Shown here piece after piece: positions 8,138 to 12,500 of a stretch of 12,500 nucleotides of DNA. Each line of letters begins with the position of its first letter. Position 1 is the stretch's first letter. Position numbers and translations under genes: made by a program. Below the pieces are notes generated by a model. The model made no database searches, had not been told where the DNA came from, and saw only the letters and a program-made list of their open reading frames with translations. The stretch is taken from assembly GCA_018398765.1 (NCBI GenBank), contig JAHBMJ010005125.1:1-12500 (forward strand), read 5' to 3'. This DNA comes from Chromera velia. Lineage: Eukaryota > Sar > Chromeraceae.

Positions 8138-9216
8138 TGTGTGTGTGTGTGGATGAAAGTTCATAGTGTATGTGCATGTGTATTTGTGTGTGCACATGCA
8201 GACCGTCGGGGCTTCTGAAGCCTCCGAGGGCGACAAGAAACGCCAGGAACTCCAAAATGCAAACTTGATCGAGTTCAACCGAATGTCTGTCAGTCTGGCT
8301 GGCTGAGTGTTTGTCTGCCTGTCTGGCTGTCTTTCCAAAAAAAAAGAAACAGTTATACACTCTGTCTGTCTCTCTGTCTGAATGGACGGATGCATGTATG
8401 GATGGACGGATGCATGAATGGATGGGTGCATGTGTGGATGGACGGATGAATGTATGGATGCGCGGAACAAGAGCGAGAAGGAGCGGACCGAAGAGACAGA
8501 CCGGTGTCGTTGCCTTTCCACACGACGCTTCTTCCCTCCCCGATGAGTCGACTCTTCGCGCACTCCTTCCTTTCTTCGTTACTGCGTTCTTCACTGCTTA
8601 CTCTGAACGTACGTCTATCTGCATGTGGGCAGGTATGCTGCGGAGATCTTGTGCATATTCTTCCAGAACTCCGTGGAGGCGCGGGTGAGTGTGTGAGTGA
8701 GTGAGTGAGTCCAAGAGAGGTCGAATCATCTGAAGGAAATCCGACGAAGCAAAGAATGAGTGCGTGTGAAGAGATCCGGTAGTTCTCACGAAAGATGCTT
8801 TGGAGGAGGAATACAAAAGAAATGCTTGGCTTTCTGATGTGACGGAGGTGTTTGTCCTTGAATCTTTTTGGTTCCTTCGGTCGGTAGACTCTCTTCTTTT
8901 CATTCACACTCTGCTCGTGTCGTTCGCCTTTTCTGTTTCATTTCGACATTTGATCAGGAGATCGCGGGCAACAAAGCGATCGACGGGGTGGAACGTCTCT
9001 GCAGGTCTGTCTGTCTGTCTGTCTGGAGTTGATTTTTTTTCTTATCCGCAGAACAGGTCTTTTTCTTTTCGCTGTTGCGGGCCTGCGATCCCTTTGGGGG
9101 GGACAGAAAGGGAATGGGAACGTGCGAGAAGTGTTTGGAGGTGTCACCTATGCCCTCTCTCGTCTTTTCTGCTCTCCTCTCCTCTCGTCTCCTCTGCTGA
9201 CGCTTGACTGCGTGCC

Positions 9217-9252
<36 letters not shown>

Positions 9253-9499
9253 TTGCTTCTGTCTTTGTGTGTCTCTGCCGGTCCGTCGGTTGTTTCTACT
9301 TCTTCCTCTCCTGCCTTGGAGGAGACAGGCTGCAAGTCGACGTCTTGGCCCGTTCGTGTAAGGGAGAGGGAGGGCGACGGTGGGAGAGGATCCGTCAAAT
9401 TCTGTGTGCGTATGTGCAGGCTCTGTGCGGTGTACAGAAGAAAAGAGCCGACTGGAATTGACGAGGTTAGTAAGCTTGCTGTGAGTGTAGCTCTCTCTT

Positions 9500-9550
<51 letters not shown>

Positions 9551-10251
9551 GTGTGCGTGTGTGCCTGCAGGAAGAATTTGCTACAAACGTCTTTGACGCG
9601 CTCTGCTCTTTGTTGATTACGTGAGTCACTTGCTTGGCTGTCTCCCTTTCGCCCGCTTCTTCCTTCGCGTTTACAAAGTGCATGCAGCAGCAGGTAGCGA
9701 TCGAATCATTGGGCATTGGGGTGTGCATGTTGTCTGCCCGCTTGCCTGATTGATTAATCGATGACTTGTGTGACTAAATTAAATTAGATGATGTCTCCTT
9801 GCTGGGACACCGACAGAATGACAGACTGACTGGGTCCTTCACTGAATGCTTCCCAAAGTAAGTGTTTGAACCGTTGTTTTGTGAGTCCTTTTGCGATTCG
9901 ATTCATCGATCTATTCTTTGACATTACCTGACAATAAATACTGCAGGCACGAAAACAAGAGCAGATTTGGGGGTATTCAGGTCTGTCGTACGTTGATTTT
10001 CTGTCCTTCCTCCGTCTTTCGTGTATGTGAGTGAGTGAGTCACCTGATGAGAAATTTGGCGGGTTTGGCGGGCAGCATTTTCTCTGTACCTGTACGTTGG
10101 TCTGTTTACACCCATCCATCCAACCATCCGGGTCGATCAATGGGGGGCTCGTTTCTCTTGCTGGGTGGGTTGTTCATGTGTGCATGCTTCTTTCCATTCT
10201 TCCTTCGCGAATTCTTTGTCCCTCCCTCCCCAGATTCTCCTACCACCTCAG

Positions 10252-10321
<70 letters not shown>

Positions 10322-12367
10322 TGTGTGTCTGTCTGCTCTCCTTTTTTTCGGTAAGGATGCTCAATGAAACACGGTTTTCCTTGCTACTTCATTTTGCCCC
10401 CTGCATGTTTTTTTCCCCTTTGGTTTTGCAGCTTTGATGCTTCCCTGTTCCCTTTTCTCCTTTTCTTGCTCTTTCTGAATGTGCGTGTGGTCAATTTTGC
10501 CCTTTCATGTCTTTCTGCGGCTCTCTGCAGGGTGTGGAGCTCTTGATCAGAATGCTGCCGTCAGTTCTTTTTCTCTTTTTGTTCTTTACTTTAACCAGCT
10601 GCAGTGGTTCTTTCTGGTCAACGCGGGGCATATTTCGCGCACGTCGACCCACCCCCTTTTTGTCCGAACAGTCGAAATAGTCAATCGTCTCCCAACTGAG
10701 TGAGGAATTCGGTTGACTTTTGTTTCTCGTCTACCAAGGGCTTTTTGCCTGCTCCCTCATTTCTCATTTGCCTCTCTTCCTTCCTACTTCGCTCTATGTT
10801 ATGCAACACAAAAAAACAGGGATGCACAAATCAAAATCCTTTCTCAGGAGCCGCAACGCCAGCATGCGCCTGGCTCTGAAGCTCTGCGACTATGCGCTGC
10901 TTGACCACGAGGGGAACTGCAAGATCTTTGTGGAGCGGTAGGTCGGCGAGGGGGGGGGNNNGGGGGGGGGGGGGGAGACGGGAGGGAGGGTGGGGTGAAG
11001 AGTCGAGCAGACAGAATAAGAGATTGGCCAACGGAAGGGAGGGAGGGAGGCAGAGAAGATAAGCACAGTCGACTCACATACTGCCGGAGCGTTGTCAGAT
11101 TTTTGCCTGACGGCTTTTCTCAATCAGGAGGCAGGGTATACGAAGCTAGACGATGGAGAGAAGAAAAGTGTAGAACAAATGGATGGTCATCAGTTAACTG
11201 TTGACTCTTTCTTGCTTCCTTCGTTTATTTCTTCATTCATTCGACTGCTGCTGCAGGGCTGGTCTGAAGCAGATCTTCGCGATTCTGATGAAGAAGGGGT
11301 TTACAAAGAAATTCGAAAAGGGCAGACTTGACGATGAGGGTCAGTCTTTCTCTCTGTCTTTTTTTTTTTGTTTCGTCTTCACATCTCTCCGTCTTATTTT
11401 TTTCTTTGTCTGTTGCTGCTTCTTTTGGGTGTGCAGATGTCTCCTTCTCTTTTCGTTCTTTGTATCCGTATGTGCGTGGGCATCCATTGTTGTCTATCAT
11501 GCAGCTGCTCTCTACACAGAAGGATTTCTCCAAATGTCTGCTTCTCCTTTTCTTTTTCGTCCTTTTTGCGCTCGGATTTCTCATCATGGAATATCTTCTT
11601 TTCTCTGTCTGAAGCTGGTCCTTTTGGGACTTTCTTTTCCGTGAAACGTTCTGTTTGCTTGCCCACTGCTTTACTATAATCTCTCCGTGTGTCCTCTCTT
11701 GCAGAATATACAGTTCACATCATTCACTCACTCGTCAAAATGTGCGCTGGACAGACTCTGGGTCAGTCGCTCGGTTCGGCGGGCGGGCAGGCAGGCAGTT
11801 TGTCTTCTTCAGATCAATTGTCCTTTTTTCTTCATTTGTTTCTGGCAGCCCCGCCACCTGTGTTCGGAAGGAACGGAACAGACGGGGCGTTTGGGGGGGN
11901 NGGGGGGGGGGGGGGAGTTTGGGGGAGTCCGGAGAGAGACACGGACTCGGTGTGCACATGGCTGTCTGTATGCTGTGTGCCTGCAGCATGCACGGAGAAC
12001 GCACGCACGAAAGAAAGAAAGACGGATTCCCATGCATGCAGAGGCCCAGCCAGACGGATGCAGAACGCGGAAGGAAGAAAGTGGCCGGCAGACTGTCTAA
12101 ACAAACCTGTGGGGGGGGCAAGAGAGAGAGAGAGAGTTGGGATGGGTGGGCACCTGGCTTCCTTGCAGTTGATCCCCACGGCGGAACACGATCCGCGACT
12201 CTGTTATTGTGCATGAATGTGTGTGTGTGTGAGTGTGTAAGTGTGTGCGTGTGTGTGTATGTAAGTGTGTGAGTGTGTGTGGCTGCAGCGCGTGTGTGCA
12301 ACAAGTTCATGGAGTCCGAGGGCGAGAAGATTGAACGTCTCTTGGAACTTCATGAGGAGTACGCGAA
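4365..12367 (+). CDS. CTNNBL1: CTNNBL1 orthologue (beta-catenin-like protein 1), 19 exons, 3' truncated by window
   Basis: Joined exons: 4365-4550, 4852-4964, 5308-5447, 5985-6073, 6454-6508, 6904-6966, 7235-7274, 7763-7802, 8202-8284, 8633-8684, 8958-9004, 9420-9465, 9571-9620, 9947-9980, 10531-10559, 10848-10937, 11257-11339, 11705-11761, 12289-12367. They total 1,376 nt, 458 codons plus 2 bases, with every phase matching. Family proteins are nuclear armadillo-repeat proteins that bind CDC5L and associate with the Prp19 spliceosome complex. Recognised segments in order: a GRGTKR basic motif (residues 24-29), [86 protein letters not shown] and [18 protein letters not shown]. The human protein is about 563 residues, so about 110 are missing at the C-terminus. 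Oddities are a 12-Ala run near the N-terminus and about 21 extra residues in exons 8-9. The ATG was chosen as the first in the exon carrying the conserved N-terminal motif. Confidence 0.92.
4380..4421 (+). repeat. Coding GCN (GCT-rich) trinucleotide repeat
   Basis: GCT, GCA and GCC codons make 12 alanines in a row. The mixed codons (mostly GCT) suggest slippage expansion with some decay. It is likely length-polymorphic. Confidence 0.85.
4852..4964 (+). CDS. CTNNBL1: CTNNBL1 exon 2
   Basis: Acceptor GTGCAG, phase 0 entry, donor GTCAGT, phase 2 exit. It encodes residues 63-99, including [19 protein letters not shown], matching the family's YKNQELRIKFPDNPEK region just before the armadillo domain. 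Confidence 0.9.
5308..5447 (+). CDS. CTNNBL1: CTNNBL1 exon 3
   Basis: Acceptor CTGCAG, donor GTCAGT, phase 1 exit. It encodes [19 protein letters not shown] and then [19 protein letters not shown], the first armadillo helices, colinear with the human SELDLNDIIQEM and LLGLLGHDNT segments. Confidence 0.95.
5498..5549 (+). repeat. 26-bp tandem duplication in intron 3
   Basis: Two adjacent copies (5498-5523 and 5524-5549) of a unit starting TCCCTCCAACT and ending GATGAGAGAGAG differ at one base (T versus C). They lie 50 bp after the exon 3 donor. Confidence 0.9.
5648..5700 (+). repeat. (CTTT)n microsatellite in intron 3
   Basis: A CTTT-repeat tract with short interruptions (TCTTTTC, CTCTCT), pyrimidine-only on the sense strand, about 285 bp before the exon 4 acceptor. 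Confidence 0.9.
5985..6073 (+). CDS. CTNNBL1: CTNNBL1 exon 4
   Basis: Acceptor ATGCAG, donor GTGGGT, phase 0 exit. It encodes [16 protein letters not shown] followed by an Asp/Pro-rich loop and FIDKL, matching the family's SIAVVDLLQELTD segment and the loop after it. Confidence 0.95.
6454..6508 (+). CDS. CTNNBL1: CTNNBL1 exon 5
   Basis: Acceptor CCGCAG, donor GTGAGA, phase 1 exit. It encodes [18 protein letters not shown], occupying the place of human VALLVQNLERLDES. Confidence 0.85.
6850..6898 (+). repeat. (CT)n(GT)n tract before the exon 6 acceptor
   Basis: CT-rich sequence then an uninterrupted GT run ends 5 bases before the exon 6 start. It takes the place of an ordinary polypyrimidine tract. 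Confidence 0.9.
6904..6966 (+). CDS. CTNNBL1: CTNNBL1 exon 6 (GC donor)
   Basis: Acceptor CTGCAG. The exon encodes [20 protein letters not shown], matching human EEADGVHNTLAIVENM. The only phase-compatible exit is at ACAG|GCAAGT, a GC-AG intron with otherwise perfect donor consensus. Confidence 0.88.
7235..7274 (+). CDS. CTNNBL1: CTNNBL1 exon 7
   Basis: A 40-nt exon encoding (E)[12 protein letters not shown], matching human FRPEMCTEGAQQ. Acceptor CTGCAG, donor GTCGGT, phase 2 exit. It is recovered from conservation and phase only; alone it is too short for an open-frame call. Confidence 0.85.
7325..7344 (+). repeat. (CCAG)n repeat in intron 7
   Basis: About five tandem CCAG units. Intron 7 also contains a T-rich stretch near 7291 and a C/T-rich stretch near 7590-7620. 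Confidence 0.7.
7763..7802 (+). CDS. CTNNBL1: CTNNBL1 exon 8
   Basis: A 40-nt exon encoding (K)[13 protein letters not shown], matching human GLLQWLLKRLKAK with the Trp conserved. Acceptor CCGCAG after a GCCC repeat, donor GTCAGC, phase 0 exit. Confidence 0.9.
7814..7825 (+). repeat. Poly-G run in intron 8
   Basis: Twelve consecutive G residues on the sense strand just after the exon 8 donor. Confidence 0.9.
7963..8151 (+). repeat. Long (CT)n/(GT)n compound microsatellite in intron 8
   Basis: About 190 bp of alternating CT and GT blocks, with occasional TTGTGT and CTGTGT interruptions. It ends about 50 bp before the exon 9 acceptor. The sense strand carries only C/T and G/T units. Confidence 0.95.
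8202..8284 (+). CDS. CTNNBL1: CTNNBL1 exon 9
   Basis: Acceptor ATGCAG, donor GTCTGT, phase 2 exit. It encodes a hydrophilic stretch ([18 protein letters not shown]) followed by NLIEFNR, which leads into the conserved YAAEIL of exon 10. The hydrophilic stretch has no counterpart in the human protein as I recall it. Confidence 0.85.
8382..8461 (+). repeat. 36-bp higher-order repeat in intron 9
   Basis: Built from ATGGATGGACGGATGCATGT-like units in alternating 16- and 20-bp lengths (starts 8382, 8398, 8418, 8434, 8454). This gives two imperfect 36-bp super-units and a partial third. Confidence 0.8.
8633..8684 (+). CDS. CTNNBL1: CTNNBL1 exon 10
   Basis: Acceptor GGGCAG, donor GTGAGT, phase 0 exit. 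It encodes (M)[17 protein letters not shown], matching human LYCSEVLAILLQDNDEN. Confidence 0.93.
8958..9004 (+). CDS. CTNNBL1: CTNNBL1 exon 11
   Basis: Acceptor ATCAG, donor GTCTGT at the head of a GTCT repeat, phase 2 exit. It encodes [15 protein letters not shown], matching human ELLGELDGIDVLLQ. Confidence 0.9.
9219..9253 (+). repeat. (GTCT)n repeat in intron 11
   Basis: About eight GTCT units. A second, shorter GTCT run (9005-9025) forms the 5' splice site of the same intron. Confidence 0.9.
9420..9465 (+). CDS. CTNNBL1: CTNNBL1 exon 12
   Basis: Acceptor GTGCAG, donor GTTAGT, phase 0 exit. It encodes (R)[15 protein letters not shown], matching human LSVFKRHNPSTAEE. Confidence 0.92.
9490..9562 (+). 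repeat. (CT)n(GT)n tract filling intron 12
   Basis: CT then GT/GTAT repeats make up most of the 105-bp intron and stop just before the CCTGCAG acceptor. Confidence 0.92.
9571..9620 (+). CDS. CTNNBL1: CTNNBL1 exon 13
   Basis: Acceptor CTGCAG, donor GTGAGT, phase 2 exit. It encodes [16 protein letters not shown], matching human QEMMENLFDSLCSCLM. One of the clearest exons. Confidence 0.95.
9947..9980 (+). CDS. CTNNBL1: CTNNBL1 exon 14
   Basis: A 34-nt exon encoding (T)[11 protein letters not shown], matching human SSNRERFLKGE. Acceptor CTGCAG, donor GTCTGT, phase 0 exit. Confidence 0.85.
10253..10332 (+). repeat. (CT)n(GT)n compound microsatellite in intron 14
   Basis: CT run then GT run with one GTAT interruption. 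It lies about 200 bp before the exon 15 acceptor in the longest complete intron (550 bp). Confidence 0.95.
10531..10559 (+). CDS. CTNNBL1: CTNNBL1 exon 15 (29-nt microexon)
   Basis: Encodes GVELLIRML plus two bases of the next codon. Acceptor CTGCAG, donor GTCAGT, phase 2. With exon 16 it gives an ungapped match in length to the family segment GLQLMNLML onward, which supports both boundaries. Confidence 0.85.
10848..10937 (+). CDS. CTNNBL1: CTNNBL1 exon 16
   Basis: Acceptor CTCAG, donor GTAGGT, phase 2 exit. It encodes [19 protein letters not shown] followed by NCKIFVE, matching human SRSSALKVLDHAM and NCHKFVD. A longer exon from the CAG at 10817-10819 is possible but would add residues and break the phase. 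Confidence 0.93.
10951..10975 (+). repeat. Poly-G run with 3-base N gap in intron 16
   Basis: Eight G, three N, fourteen G. The N bases are an unresolved call within a homopolymer. A GGGAGGGAGGGTGGGG block follows at 10980-10995. Confidence 0.9.
11257..11339 (+). CDS. CTNNBL1: CTNNBL1 exon 17
   Basis: Acceptor CTGCAG, donor GTCAGT, phase 1 exit. It encodes (R)[19 protein letters not shown] followed by an acidic end, matching human LGLRTIFPLFMKSPRKIKK. Confidence 0.95.
11705..11761 (+). CDS. CTNNBL1: CTNNBL1 exon 18
   Basis: Acceptor TTGCAG, donor GTCAGT, phase 1 exit. It encodes (E)[18 protein letters not shown], matching human EHVCSILASLLRNLRGQQR. Confidence 0.93.
11893..11915 (+). repeat. 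Poly-G run with 2-base N gap in intron 18
   Basis: Seven G, two N, fourteen G, the same arrangement as the intron 16 gap. Confidence 0.9.
12217..12280 (+). repeat. GT-rich repeat before the exon 19 acceptor
   Basis: GT repeats interrupted by GA, AA and GC dinucleotides run up to GGCTGCAG. A short (GA)n run lies at 12120-12135 in the same intron. Confidence 0.9.
12289..12367 (+). CDS. CTNNBL1: CTNNBL1 exon 19 (last in window)
   Basis: Acceptor CTGCAG, donor GTAAGT, phase 2 exit. It encodes [20 protein letters not shown] followed by LHEEYA, matching human RLLNKFTENDSEKVDRLMELH. The gene continues past the window; bases 12368-12500 are intron. Confidence 0.95.
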
Positions 12368-12500
12368 GTAAGTCAGTAGGGCCCCCGGAGCGGAGGGGAG
12401 TTGATTCATATTAGACGAGGAACCACGCGGAGAAAGCAAGCACAGGCAGTCAGAAGAGGAAGGAAAGTGGACCGACCGGCAGAAGGGCAGGCTCGTCAGG

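Noticed and set aside
7710-8594. 294-codon reverse-strand open frame rich in His/Thr and Arg/Glu
   Set aside because: It is the complement of the (CT)n(GT)n tract and its surroundings in introns 8-9 and covers conserved sense exons 8 and 9. Low complexity creates the open frame.
10820-10847. Longer version of exon 16 from the upstream CAG
   Set aside because: It needs a phase 1 entry that exon 15 does not supply and would add residues. The short form gives a gap-free length match to the family.

Overview
This is a eukaryotic nuclear window, probably from an intron-rich protist. The evidence is a spliced gene with at least 19 short coding exons, a Ty1/copia retrotransposon relic, and introns full of CT/GT microsatellites. 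My best guess is an alveolate of the chromerid type (for example a Chromera-like alga), but this is an inference at low confidence. The introns, the copia relic and TGCATGC promoter motifs fit it; nothing in the window proves it. There are no bacterial operons, CRISPR arrays, tRNAs or rRNAs.

Left part (1 to about 3616): a decayed Ty1/copia element on the + strand. It holds a charged linker, the RVT_2 reverse transcriptase region, the RNase H region and a probable 3' LTR. The pol is dead: it has two in-frame TGA codons, a one-base frameshift in a G run, and HVDN in place of the catalytic xVDD. The RNase H region is split by a 966-bp non-autonomous DNA transposon (1591-2556) with perfect 16-bp terminal inverted repeats and a perfect 9-bp target-site duplication (CCGTTGTGA), which suggests a Mutator-like (MULE) element. 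Inside that element is a minisatellite.

Middle part (3617-4364): intergenic DNA and the likely promoter and 5' UTR of the next gene. It has a 20-bp perfect palindrome built on TGCATGC and three CGGTCCG repeats.

Right part (4365 to the window end): the first 19 exons of a CTNNBL1 (beta-catenin-like protein 1) orthologue, an armadillo-repeat protein associated with the Prp19/CDC5L spliceosome complex. I assembled the exons by hand. All 18 complete introns join in a consistent phase and give 458 codons plus 2 bases, 1,376 nt of coding sequence spread over 8,003 bp. The C-terminal part (roughly 110 residues, judged from the human length) lies beyond the window. Splice donors are unusual: 11 of 19 have C at +3 (GTCAGT, GTCTGT and similar), all 19 have G at +5, and one is a GC donor. 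Acceptors are nearly all GCAG. Long (CT)n(GT)n tracts sit on the sense strand, often just before the 3' splice site.

I found no new multi-gene system. The most useful novelties are the nested transposon, the donor-site pattern, and the sense-oriented repeats in the introns of a splicing-factor gene.
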